Source: Turritopsis dohrnii (lineage: Eukaryota; Cnidaria; Hydrozoa; Anthoathecata; Oceaniidae). Taken from it: 64,000 nt of DNA. Shown here in pieces: positions 43,843 through 55,534 of this stretch. Under the pieces are notes generated by a model. That model was not told where the DNA came from. It searched no databases and worked only from the letters and a program-made list of their open reading frames with translations. Where the stretch lies: positions 1 to 64,000 of the forward strand of contig BQMF02000500.1 in NCBI GenBank assembly GCA_027922465.2. Reading direction: 5' to 3'. Each line of letters begins with the position of its first letter. Position 1 is the first letter of the stretch. A program made the translations under genes and the position numbers.

Positions 43843-44625
43843 AATATTTACGGTGGCTCATATCTGCCACCCATGTCGAGCTGTTGAATAAGGATTTTTA
43901 CTGCGCAGTAGACATGATTCATGATAGTTAGATCTCCACTGCGCAGTAGTAAGGTCCCTACTGCGCAGTAGTAAATACTCTACTGCGCAGTAGCAAAGCT
44001 CCTACTGCGCAGTAGTAATTGCTCTACTGCGCAGTAGCAACACACTTACTGCGCAGTAATAAATTTTCTACTGCGCAGTAGCAACAGACTTACTGCGAAG
44101 TAGAAAATTTATTACTGCGCAGAAGCACATTTCCTACGGCGCAGTAAGTTTGTTTCTACTGCGCAGTAGAGCATTTATTACTGCGCAGTAAAACGATTAG
44201 CATTAAATAATATAAGTAGTGGTTTAGAGTTATAGCTAACTGTCACAAATGATGTTTACTTTTTTAAGTGGAGAATCAAACAAAGGAGCCCTGAAAGACT
44301 GAACGCTGGCGAAATTACCAAACTGTACTGTTCTTGTGTTAGGCTGGTTTATTACTTGTAATCGATCATAGGTTATAAAACGAAATAGATATTAATTACC
44401 CTCGTCATATGCACACAATATCTCATATGCTTCAGGTATCGAGACGTTTTATATAAAGGGTAGTGCCTCTACTGCGCTGTAGAGACCTTTCTACTGCGCA
44501 GTAGAAATCTGACTACTGCGCAGTAGACATGATTCTACTGCGCAGTAGAGACGATTCTACTGCGCAGTAGAAATCCTTATTCAGCAGCTCAACATGGGTG
44601 GCAGATATGAGCCACCGTAAATATT
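43843..44625. mobile_element. palindrome-array element with hairpin-bearing inverted termini
   Basis: Inverted termini AATATTTACGGTGGCTCATA ... match at both ends over about 70 bp; each terminus itself folds (GGTGGC ... GCCACC). Between them lie about 18 copies of the palindrome TACTGCGCAGTA, 13 perfect: thirteen in 43,899-44,190 and five in 44,468-44,570, spaced mostly 20-30 bp. The 44,200-44,460 core is unique AT-rich DNA. If the termini start at CGGTGGC, TA flanks both sides. No coding region; it must be mobilised in trans, if at all. Confidence 0.8.
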
Positions 44626-46600
44626 GAAGACTATTTATGATCAAATCTTGACTGTCACATTCAATATCAGCACCTTGTTCTTTGTGCACACCTTCCAAAT
44701 TTGGACCAAACTTCGCCAGAAATGTGAATGTTGTAACATGTGGTACAAGTAAACATTGTATGGAAAATATTGTTCGTAACATTGATTAGTAGAGGATGAG
44801 GAGAAATTTATAGGATTACAAGAAGATAAAAATTATTTTAACTTAAATCAACATATTCAATATACATATGTTACGGGGTTTGTGATAAATTCGGGGATGA
44901 TACATATTAGCTATTTTAATTCCCAATAGGGTTAGGTTTAGGGTTAGGGTTATTATGTATAATAACCAGGAAATATGCATAATTTCTCATATTTCCCGTA
45001 ACATATATGTATATATATCTATTTCTACTAAACCTGAATTTCACTACTTGATACTTTTGATGAAGTTTATAAAATACACGAATGTACACATAAAAACAAA
45101 TGACGCAACAAAACTGTGCTAGGGTCCATTAAACTTTGTTCTTTTCAAGCAGTATTATCATGAACACGTTTTGTATACCCAGTGATGTATTGTCTTTTCA
45201 ATATGGATTCATATCAAAAACATATTACACTCCAAATTTTCACAGGTGTTTGCAATTACATTTTTACATATATATATACACACGCTTTTTTTTATAAGCA
45301 TAGTGAAATTTCGTTTGAAGGTGAAGTATTCTTATGGTTTACCAGAAAATAAGGGTGAGATATTCTTAATGTATTCTTATATTTCGGAATATGATTCTAT
45401 GACAATGTCAGATACACACAATATACAACAAATGTTTTGCGAGCTTATGAAGACAGCTTTATGTTTTAAGCTTATGTTTGATGTTTATGTTGGTTTTTGC
45501 GCACTTACTGATCTGTTTTTCACCCTGTTCTGTTTTTCTTATGAAACTCACCCTACAAATTAAGCGATTTTCACCCTGATGTTCTTAGAGAAGCTATTCT
45601 CATAAAAACAAGAGCCTCATGGCACAAACACGATTGTAAATCTTAATTCAATGTATGCGTAATTTATATTATCCCCATCAGTCAGGGAATTCATAACCAT
45701 CCCTTTTATGGACGAAACTATGGTTTATCAATCGAATATACTTTGAATGCAGTGATAACTAAAATGAGGGTGATTAAAGAGATTCTTGCGTCAAAATTTT
45801 TGTGATAGTAGAACAAAGTTGTTTATGAAGTCTTTCTGCAGTTTTTTGGAAATTCTGTTTCCTTGGGGTGATATTTCTAATTAAAAATCATCAAATTATG
45901 CAATGCATAATTATGATGTACATAATAAGATAGTATTTTGTTGATGCTTGTTACTTCTGAATTAGTAAATACTACACTTCATTCTTCTGTCAATCAACTC
46001 AGAATGTAAGCCCTTACTCCTTAGTAAATTATAAAGATTCTAATTTTGAACCACCTCTTACTTCCTATTCTGCAATGCCCTGCTTCGCAGCTCGATTCTT
46101 TAGTTTTTTTGTGGGATTTTTTTATCATAACTGCATTTTACTACTATAAATATTTTAACGAAATTATTTTAATAGATATATTTTATTCATTATGAATTTT
46201 AATTTTAATTTTTAGTTTAGGCGGAAGAACAATTTGTATAAATTGAAGCCAATTTAATGAAATAATAATAATAATAATAATAAAAAATAATACTAATCCT
46301 ATCTTAAGTTGTTGCAATAAGAAGTGTTGGTTACTACATCATGAATATGCACTGTATAATTTAAAATTAGCATCTAAAAAATGTGATATCTCGGCAACTA
46401 GAGACAATTATGTAATACTGAAAATATACTTGTTCAACAACTTTATCATATTTGTAAATATCATTTTGGATACAGGAATCCCTTTAAGGGATTAAAAAGG
46501 ATTTCAGTTAAAAAAAAACACAGACATAATATAATAGACAACAACAATTTAAAATTCCATATTTATTTAGCAAAAGCTTTTCGGACTATGTCCATCATCA
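44626..46600. other. no gene; small inverted repeat, telomere-like run and microsatellite
   Basis: At 44,866-45,010 TATGTTACGGG and its complement bound a 145-bp piece containing GGGTTAGGTTTAGGGTTAGG (four telomere-like units). CAAGAGCCTCATGGCAC at about 45,606 resembles the R3 terminus. An (AAT)n tract lies at 46,258-46,283. Frames such as 45,246-45,563 show no domain. Confidence 0.45.
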
Positions 46601-46603
46601 ATG

Positions 46604-46861
46604 CATACAAGAGCCAGATGGCGCAAAACGGTAGCAGCAAAAGTACTTGCCACAAGAATACTTTTAAATTTGAAATTTTACTTAAAGTTCTTAAACGTTC
46701 TGTAAACGTTATTTCTTGAGGTATCTTACTGGTGGAAAACAGGCATAAAAGATATTAAAATGTTTAAAATTAATGTTTAAAACTCGCGTAAATAGGATCT
46801 AATCGCAACACACCAGCAATTTAATTTATTAGAAGACAAAAGAATTATACATGCATGAGCT
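46604..46861 (+). repeat. repeat family R3, copy on plus strand
   Basis: Starts ACAAGAGCCAGATGGCGCAA and is colinear with the reverse complement of 16,875-17,108. The Penelope-like block AAAGCTTTTCGGACTATG lies just upstream. Confidence 0.6.
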
Positions 46862-47327
46862 GTTTATAACGTACGTTTTTTTTATAAGAGCTTATGTAGA
46901 AAAAAAAATGTATGTTTTGAATTATAATTTTTTGAAACCGAAAATGAATTCAAACAGATAACTGGCTTTTTTAAACTCGATTTTTGAAAGCCTTGATGTT
47001 CATAGCTAACAAACGTAGAAAGTAATAAGAAAGTCTGATCTGTGCTTTACTGACACGAAAAACATATCTATTTTCAAGTGCCAAAGTTCATTGATTCAGT
47101 ACCGTAAAAGTAACTAAAACTCCCAGTTTTATGTAGACCTATTTGATTAATATCCATTCCTTCATCAATTAAGTGATAAAATATCAAAGAAAAAGTATTT
47201 TAAATGTATGTGATTGAAAACCTTCGAAAATTCAAAAGGCTGTGTTCGTTCATTAGAATGTATAGTGAGTTTTTAGTGGGGACTCGCATACTCTAAATCG
47301 TAGGCTAAAAATTGCCGTTTCGGCCGG

Positions 47328-47370
47328 AGTAGTAGTAGTAGTAGGAGGAGTAGTAGGAGTAGTAGGAGTC
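47328..47370. repeat. (GTA/GGA)n microsatellite
   Basis: Imperfect AGTAGTAGTAGGAGGAGTAG repeats. Confidence 0.85.
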
Positions 47371-47568
47371 CAAGGGTGTTTTAATACGGTATTCGCTTAC
47401 GCTGCTACCGTAAAAAATATTGTAAAACACAGACAGGTACATAACTTATCAAAACTCATTGGAACAAAAACATATATAATTGATGTACAAAACTTTTATA
47501 TAATCAAACACTTATCAAAACCTCATAATACCTCACCTGTCTACATATAAATTCATTTTAAATGAAAA

Positions 47569-50029
47569 CAAGATTCGCAAAAATGCGACTATATATTTCC
47601 CCAAAGTTGCAAAAAATTTTATCAAATATCGTTTGGATAACCATAAGACAAATAAATAACAAGATAAATAACAGCTACAATGGTAAAGCTACCATCAACT
47701 TGATACTCATATAAAAATGCTGTCCATACATCAGGGTGGAATTGAAGTTAATACCACAAAAAAACTTATTTCGAACTTTATGAAAAGAAGATGTATGAAC
47801 ATCAAATGATAAGGTTTCACAATTTTTGCCAATGTGTTAAAAGTGATTGAGAAGTTACTATGGACATCATAATTAACATATGATCTTTATTCCTGCAGAA
47901 GACAAGTTTCCTATCCTTTAAACAATATAATCACAGGAAAAATATAGTTCAATAGACTCGCTTTCTGTAACTCAGATGAAACTCTCTTACAAAATTATAC
48001 AATCAAATTTGTATAATGGTTTACAAAAGAAGAAGAGAAATTTGTCAAACTTTTGAGTAGACATAACAGCAAATATATAACTATCAAAGGCAATCAAAAA
48101 CCCATCTTTACTAAAACATATTATGTGTAGCATTTTGAATTAGGAACGAAGAGTTAGAATGACAATTTATAAAATTGAATTCAAGTTTTTAGAATAAACA
48201 GCTCTGATTCAAAAAAACATGTTTACACACATATATTAATTTGATAAAAATGACCTTCATAAATCCCAAATGAAAAAAAAATATTTTAGTAGTGAAAACA
48301 TACATCCATAACCAAATCACTATACAGTGTGTCCACGAGAAAGTGGGCACCTGGTTTAAAAGACGAATAACTTTTCGAATATTCACCAATACAATGCAAT
48401 TTTTATACCGTTGGAAAGAAGAATTTACGAGCTTTCCAAAAATATAAGTTGTTATTTGTAAAAAATTTTATTTTAAAGAATAAAGACTATTTTTTCTTTC
48501 GACACGGTTGTTAATTTTGTAATGATCAATAAAACAGACTTTTAACGAGCAATTAACTCTTTGTTTCGTTGAAACAACAGCTGTTGGTGGTGTTGTGATA
48601 AGCTTGTCACGAAATATTTTGAAAAGGCACAAATGTTTTTCATTGTGTAAACTTACCTTAAGTTTTTTATTATGATTTAATAACTTTGTATTCCCAAAGC
48701 CTTGCCAAAATCTTTATAAGCAAAAAAAAACATTTTAAAAAGTTTTTTTAAATCTTCGTAAAAGATTTTTAGAAATGAAACTTTTATGTTTCAAGTTTCT
48801 AAAAAGAATATGTATTTTCCAAGTTTAAATGCAGCTTTATTACAATATTTTAATTTTTCATGACTTTCCATATTACTCGAGTCATTAACTCCTATTCAGC
48901 AAGCGTTGATTGATCATTATTGATTTGATTGCGTGGTTTCATGGTAAAATCGATTATAATTCCCCCAAAATTAATTTTTCTATTACATAGGTCATGTATT
49001 TAGAGAGAACAAAAAATTTCCTTTCTTTTGGTGTAAAAACTGAAAAAAACAAGCACGAAAAACATAAGATATGCTTCTTGACAGTTAGGTGCCCACTTTC
49101 TCGTGGACACACTGTATAGCTGGAAGTAGAAGTTATTGTTTTGGCTTGATTTAATTTATGGACTGTTATGTTGGAATGTGTTTTGATTTATGTTCGTTGA
49201 TGTTTGTAATAAAAATTGTCAGATGTATTAACTTTTGCGAGACCGTATCAAAACAGCATACGTGATCATGGAATTCATATGTTGTTGTATCAAACGACTA
49301 TCCAGGGAAGCACATTCAACCAGATTATTTCATGTTTGTTTACGTGTCTTACTCCTTTTAATTAAAATATATATTATACGTATACAATTGGTTTTCTGAA
49401 CATCTTTTTGCATATACGATATCACGTTTTTATTGGCAGTTTTTGTTATTTACTCTTTGAAATAAATAACTGGTTGTTCTCCACATAAAAAGGGTTTCCT
49501 TCATGTGGCTGTACATCCAGATGGACTACATTATCAGCAGGATGCAAAATAAAAATAAATCTTCAGCCTGGCTTTTAATAATGAACTTTTAACTTTGCAC
49601 TGAAATCACAGATTCAACGCTGTACTGTTCCAAGCATGTAACCACCATTCATCATAACGTTGTTATCAACAACAAAACAAAACGTCTGTGACATTGATAT
49701 TGCTGTTTTCTGTTTTTCTTGTGTTCATTCAAAAATTTTTAAAAAACATTAAGGAAAACACTGAACTAAAACGACTTAATACCATCATTTAACGTTTTAT
49801 CTCTTGAATCATCTTAGAAGTTATATTAGCATACAAAGCTAAAATCTTCCACTGCGCAACTGCATTGACTGAAAAGAAATGGCGCTACTTCACTGAAAAC
49901 TAGCCTCTATTCTTATCTACCTTGGCTAGGCCAATACTGAATACTGAACCGAGGCTATAAAAGTGAACGAAGAGGAGAAGGAAATGCCGGTTTTAACATA
50001 TATTTCGCCCTATGGGGAAATATATAAGA
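47569..50029 (-). mobile_element. repeat family R2, copy B, with mariner-like insertion
   Basis: Same start (CAAGATTCGCAAAAATGCGA) and end (palindrome around CGCCCTATGGGG) as copy A at 5,994-7,843, in the same orientation. After removal of the 790-bp insert the length is about 1.67 kb, so copy B has lost roughly 0.2 kb against copy A. No coding region. Confidence 0.6.
48325..49114. mobile_element. Tc1/mariner-type non-autonomous element
   Basis: Perfect inverted termini CAGTGTGTCCACGAGAAAGT (continuing GGGCACCT) are flanked by TA (48,323-48,324 and 49,115-49,116). The host repeat continues across it: ATCACTATA | TAGCTGGAAG, compared with ATCACCACATAGCTGAAAG uninterrupted in copy A. No transposase frame remains. 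Confidence 0.85.
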
Positions 50030-51665
50030 ATACATATATATATATAAGGAACAGTTTTGTCTGGTTTGACATCTAAATTTTCACTCGGAAAAAAATAGAG
50101 TGCTAATTTTTCATAAAATTTGATTAAAAATTTTTTCCTATTATCCATTTTCACTGATACAATGCGCCTGTAAAAATTTGGCATAACACACACATCATCT
50201 CTGCTTTTACAATTATTATTTATCATACAGTTCATGTGACAAATTCAGTTCATTAAAACTTCATGGTGAAAACCTTGTTAAATTTGCTTGGGTCAGTGAG
50301 CATAAAATTACGTCACGCCTCGTTCTTTCAAACATTTTTATTAGACTTTCCTGCAAAAAATTTGATGAACTCAAAATGTCGCATGAAACTCCTCTTATAT
50401 AACACAAAAATGACTTCATTTCATTCAGTAAGAGCATCGAGTTCAGATACAGAGTACATCATGAGTTATGTAATCGAAATTTATCAAATAATCAAAACAA
50501 GCCAGTTATACATCTTTAAATAGTTAAGATCAACAATATTTATAACTTCTGTATGTTCACTTTCAAAAGTTCATAGTTCTAGAAGTTTCCTTAATTTTAC
50601 ATAACTTACTCTGCTTTTTCGGATAAAAAAATATGCCATCGTGTTTATAACTGATGAAAACATCAGCAGAGCCAGAGGTACTCCTAACTTATCTAGGAAG
50701 CTACATTCATTTTCAAGATAAATCAATTTTATTTTAATCTAGCATGGAAACATTATCTGACAAATCTGATGTACCCTTGTTCAATGGTTTGTAAAGGTTA
50801 CCTTTCAAATATATATATAAATAACAAATGACCTATTGAGCTAGCATAACAGATTACAAGTACGTATCGCTTACCAGTTTCTGCTGCAAATTTTGCATGG
50901 GATTGGTTAAAAGAACTTTGAACAAGTTTTTTCAATTTAATTGACATAAGCAAGTATTACAATACAGCACATGATAAATAAAAAAGTCATGTCAATTAAA
51001 AAAGCATACATAATAGTACTTTGGTGTACAACAAAGCTGTTCGAAGCTATTTGGTGCAGTACACAGTAAGTTAATTTGGTGCAAAGCTGTACAAGTTATT
51101 AAGGTGCATAAACACAGGTATTAATTAGGTATATGTACAATACTTTGTTGCGACAAAGCTGCACAAAATTATTGTTGTGCGGTCAAAGCTGCACTTGTGT
51201 TTCTTTTTGCTATGTTTTATTTCTTCGAGGAAGGAAGAACTGAAAAATATGCATAAAACAACAACAGCTAGAAAGGGATCATTGCCGTAATTTGAACAGA
51301 AAGAGGAATTACCTACTACCCAGCACACAAATTATCAGACCAAAAGTATATAACGTGATATACAAAACAAAGTTGTGTTTTTTTTAAAGTTATGCACAAA
51401 ACAATATTTCGAATACTCTAGTTAGCTTGCTATTTCTCCTTGTGGTAAGAATTATTGAGTATATCAATAACTTTTGTCATTAAAAAGACATATCTAACAC
51501 AAAATAACATATGAAAAGTTAAGAAACAGTTATACAAATTTTAATCTGTAGGATTAACAATAAGTCTGGAAAATAAATGATATTGTAACTTAGACTGTGA
51601 CGACGGTTCATATGAAAACAACAAAATTCGTCGCGGCACCACGACGATTTTAAACACTATTTCTA
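50030..51665. other. no gene; weak tandem repeats
   Basis: A CAAAGCTGYACAA block recurs about four times between 51,025 and 51,195. Short frames (50,263-50,523; 51,125-51,328) have no recognisable domain. Confidence 0.4.
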
Positions 51666-52902
51666 TGGCGTTAGATAGTGGACAAAATTCAGAATGATTG
51701 ACTGGTATACAAAATATTTGATTAGAAAATAATGTTTTTTCTTCTTGAAATTTTAAGTGGGACATTTTATAAAGTTCTATGATAATCTAAGCTTTCTGGA
51801 TTGATAACTTGGAAAAAATTAATTTCAAATATTATTGTTTGAAGATGTTTTGAAAAAAAGTCGTATTTTGATACTTTCCTTTGAAGGAAAACTATTTTTT
51901 TTAATTATTTCATGTTTCAAATTGTTGTCAAGCAATTTTGTAACGCAGTCTTGGAATTAATTTATTTCAAAAAGGCATTTTAAAAAGTTATCATTTTCAA
52001 AACTATCATGACACGGTTGCCTCAGAAAATTCCGCCCATTTGCGTCGCTAAAATATACATGAATTTATAAGTATGGTGCAAGTAAAAACGGCGACTAATC
52101 CACGTGAAGAGTTATCCTCTTCCCACATGCCAAAAATCGCTCACCGAACCAGCTATGAGTTTTAGGACAAGTTCATTATCAACCTCAAGGTGATGATATC
52201 ATTGTAGCTGATGATTCCTCTGGGGTTGACTTTGACGGCCCAATAAACACTAATGATGAAACAAGGGTCGAAACTGTTGTCATGAAAGAACTCTTGAGTG
52301 GTACAGAGAAATGCTGTTTGTTTCGTGAAATAAATGTTATGGAGGTGTCAGAAAGTTTTGGCGTCGATATCTTCATGAAAGCACTACTGATAGCCCAGCG
52401 TGTCGTTGTTCTTGTTCATCCGCCATCTTGAGAATATAGCGTGCTTGCTGAAAGCGTGTATTCTGCAGACTGCTGAGTACACACCCGAAATTACACCCTC
52501 CAGCTACAGCTCGCGCACAATCTGTTGAAATGACATTTCAAATTGATGTTTTAAAACATCAATTTGAAAATAGAACTTTTCAAGTTCAAAAGTAATCGGA
52601 AAATGACAATTTAAAATACTTATTTCAAGTAACAATTTATCAGCGTTGGAGAAGTTTTTGTCAATTCAAAAGAGAACAATATGGAAAAAAATTGTTCTTT
52701 TACAAGACTTCAAATATGAAAAGAATTTCATTCTGGTAAACATTTTTCTCCAAAATTACACAATTGAAGATAGCGTCTTTTTAAAAAAAAAATCTGAAAG
52801 AAATTTACTTCAAAATGTTAAAATTGATTAGCATATTATTTTAATTTAGAAGAAACATTTCATTTCGCAATCATTCTGAATTTTGTCCGCTATCTAACGC
52901 CA
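51666..52902. mobile_element. TA-flanked element with unknown ORF
   Basis: Inverted termini TGGCGTTAGATAGYGGACAA (continuing AATTCAGAATGATTG) are flanked by TA (51,664-51,665 and 52,903-52,904). The AT-rich arms are weakly similar further in. TA duplication suggests the Tc1/mariner/pogo group, but the terminus is not one I recognise. Confidence 0.7.
52159..52431 (+). CDS. unrecognised 90-residue coding stretch inside the TA-flanked element
   Basis: An open frame without an early Met: VLGQVHYQPQGDDIIVADDS ... GVDFDGPINTNDETRVETVV ... REINVMEVSESFGVDIFMK ... VHPPS-stop. Codon pattern and acidic, mixed composition are coding-like and unlike the surrounding AT-rich DNA. It may be the last exon of a spliced gene captured by the transposon or a fragment of its transposase. 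No family recognised. Confidence 0.4.
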   Translation, partial: VLGQVHYQPQGDDIIVADDSSGVDFDGPINTNDETRVETVVMKELLSGTEKCCLFREINVMEVSESFGVDIFMKALLIAQRVVVLVHPPS

Positions 52903-52904
52903 TA

Positions 52905-53830
52905 TATTTCCACTAACGTTACAATCGTGAATAAAAGCGTGTGTTGCTTAGATAAATGTTCAGTGTGTTGTGAATACGTGTTACATAAACATCAGCCAAC
53001 CGAAATCTCACTGTTGTCATCATCATCAAAAGTTTTATGATTTTATCTCAAACTAAATCATTGTGCTTCTATGAAGTGGTTCGTAAAGAAAAAGCCTTGA
53101 TAATTTTAAACAATGTCATCTTTTCCAAAAGGAATATAACACTAATCTGTCCCACACAGTGACAACTTGACCGAGCATTGCACAATGACTAATAATTTGA
53201 TACACACTGGAATTCCCCAAAGACATCCCTTCTCTTTAATTTACGCATCTTAATCTCAACCACTTTTCAATTTGTTATAAAATTTCGGTGTCAAGAAAAC
53301 AGTTTTATTGGACATAATCGTTGATAATGATGTTTATACTTTCAGTTCGTACCCAGTTAGCACAAAGACTGTTTCAACGTTGTTTCCTTTCGAACTTCCA
53401 CAAAACATAAACGAAATCGGTCTAAAACGCTTCACGTGTTGTGTGAACATATTTTGAGGACTCGTTAATAAAAATTGGTTGCATTAGGAAGATTTTAGCA
53501 TAAAACAGCTAAAATATCTTACAAATATATTTCAAACGTTTATAAGAACCTAATATTTTTATGAAATAATATCGAAAATGTCCTTGGCATAGAGTTTGAG
53601 GTCTGTCATTTACTATACTAAATAATTATACGATCCGAAATACCATCGGACTTTCCGAAAACGGCGAAAAACTGTGACAGAGATAGATAGACAGATAGAA
53701 TGTGTAAACCAAACAATTTCCTACGCATAGCTTGCAAAAAATTGAAAAGCCTTTAAGAAAGATTTAGGCGTGGGGCGATGCTATGTCAGCACAATTACGC
53801 TCACGCTTTGTTTTTAAAATTTTCATTACC
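52905..53830. other. no gene seen
   Basis: AT-rich spacer with a short ATAGATAGACAGATAG run near 53,680. Confidence 0.4.
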
Positions 53831-54372
53831 TTTGAGCGTAGCATCGATTTGTGGTGGCACTATATGGAGGTTCATCACGGAAAGGGGCCCATGGACGGCG
53901 TCGGCAGCACCATTAAAAACAAAACTTTAAAGAAGTCAAGTCAGATGAGTTGAGTGTCAACGCCCCCGAGGAGTTTGCAGTAGCAGCGCTGACGATGGTG
54001 CCATCTTTCAGTTCAATTTATTTTCCCATCTCCGAGGTGATGGAAGAACCTCTTGATATTGAAGCCCTTTCAAATTCCCAAGACCAAACAAAGCTTTAAC
54101 CGTCAAGATACGCCTTTGATGGAATTTTCAAAGCTGTCCAATGAAGCACCCTATTTTACACAATACTATCAAGCCGTCTATGGTTATACGGAAAAGGATG
54201 ACATTGACAAAAATGCATGTGGGCATTGTCTCCAAAAATGGGGAGAAAACCAACTAGAAAAAGGGCTTTAATGGCCAATTTGCCAAAACTGCTTTCACCA
54301 AATATGTTTTGATATTTAGAATCTGACCTGTGTAGCCCTAAATCATTTTGTTTTAACATCTAAATAAACTTG
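53831..54372 (+). pseudogene. repeat-derived gene relic (HGKGxxDGxG signature, zinc-binding tail)
   Basis: Frame 1 reads FERSIDLWWHYMEVHHGKGP then MDGVGSTIKNKT. After a shift near 53,940 it continues VKSDELSVNAPEEFAVAALT ... PISEVMEEPLDIEAL to a stop at 54,099. An overlapping frame (54,053-54,271) ends GYTEKDDIDKNACGHCLQKW, and in a third frame ICQNCFHQICFDI follows, giving two Cys pairs like a small zinc finger at the C-terminus. I recall HGKG-x-x-DG-[IV]-GG as a hallmark of DDE-type repeat-derived proteins in cnidarians, fish and molluscs. At least two frame changes show that it is decayed. Confidence 0.5.
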
Positions 54373-54585
54373 TGAAAACATTTTGGTTCATCATATTCTT
54401 TGAAATCCTTTCAACAGTCGGAATCTCTTGTCTAATTTTTCATTTGAAATCTGTTGAATGACTGAAAATAATTTGACTGCAATAAATCAAGTTTGTGGTA
54501 AACTTATAGCATGAGAGCCTGATTTTCAATTAACAATCCTTCAGTTCGGATTAATTGGAGCATTTCAATTTTCAATTGCAAAATT

Positions 54586-54980
54586 CGTACGTCCGACATC
54601 GCACGTCCGACATGTCAGCCAGAGACCTTCTTCTATTCACCATTTGCCTTTCTCTAATATTTGATGTGAAGACAGAAGTATCTCCTTTTAAATTTTAAGT
54701 AGTTTCAAAGTCTTATTTCAAATTGATACATGTGAATTTGTCTTTCATTTTAGTAGACTCGGTAATGAAAGTTAGAATTTAAAAATACGAAATTCTATCG
54801 ATGTACGTCCGACAGGCTTACTTATCATTATGTCAGTACTTTTGATTCAAGTATTTGTAGTTCTTTTTCCATGTTTAAGAAATGTTTAGATGTTCCTCTC
54901 AATTGATAAAAGTCTCTTTTTGTTTTTATAAGCCAATCAAACTTAATTTCATATTAAAGTATCGAACGTACGTCCGACAG
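54586..54980. repeat. dispersed ACGTCCGACA motifs
   Basis: CGTACGTCCGACA or CACGTCCGACA occurs at about 54,588, 54,602, 54,803 and 54,965 in otherwise unremarkable AT-rich sequence, spacing up to about 200 bp; probably an old repeat. Confidence 0.4.
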
Positions 54981-55118
54981 ATTTTGGACTTAAAAAACAG
55001 GCCCAAATTCACTGTTCTCATTAATCATCTTGCCTTCTTGATTGCCAGAAAAGGAATTTATTTTCTTCCAAAATTTGCCGTTTATGAATTCAATAATTCA
55101 ATATGCAACAATATACAA

Positions 55119-55236
55119 CAATATACAACAAGTCTTTTGATAGCAGAATTTTTTCGATTTTGAATCATTTAAATAATTTAAGAAAAATGATTCAAAATTG
55201 AAAAGCTTCTGCTATTAAAAGACTTGTTGTATATTG
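55119..55236. repeat. fold-back hairpin, ~50-bp stem
   Basis: CAATATACAACAAGTCTTTT ... and its complement AAAAGACTTGTTGTATATTG form a long stem with few mismatches around a ~15-nt loop. CAATATACAA is also repeated just outside the left arm. Confidence 0.8.
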
Positions 55237-55534
55237 AATTTTGTCTTGAAACAAATTTATTTTCCATTGAAAGTTTTCGGATTTAACAATAGTTTTAACT
55301 TGGATGCATTAATAATCGGTATGCTTCTTCATTCTGGCACATAGCAGAAAGTGTCTCTTACTTCATTCCTCAAGTTGCAAGTTTGGATCAATTTTAGTTC
55401 TTTTTATTGGTGACACCATGAAAATGAACAACCAATTCTAAAGACAGATCAAGGAAACAAAGTGGGTCAATATATTCAAAAATAAGTAATAATCTATATA
55501 TACTTTATACTATCTACTATATAAACTAATTTTA

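Noticed and set aside
43899..44570. Regularly spaced palindromic repeats that resemble a CRISPR array
   Set aside because: The repeats are only 12 bp, spacing is uneven, the array lies inside an element with inverted termini, and the DNA is eukaryotic.
45246..45563. 105-codon frame on the plus strand
   Set aside because: Composition is that of translated AT-rich DNA (Phe/Tyr/Ile-rich), with no motif or homologous second copy.
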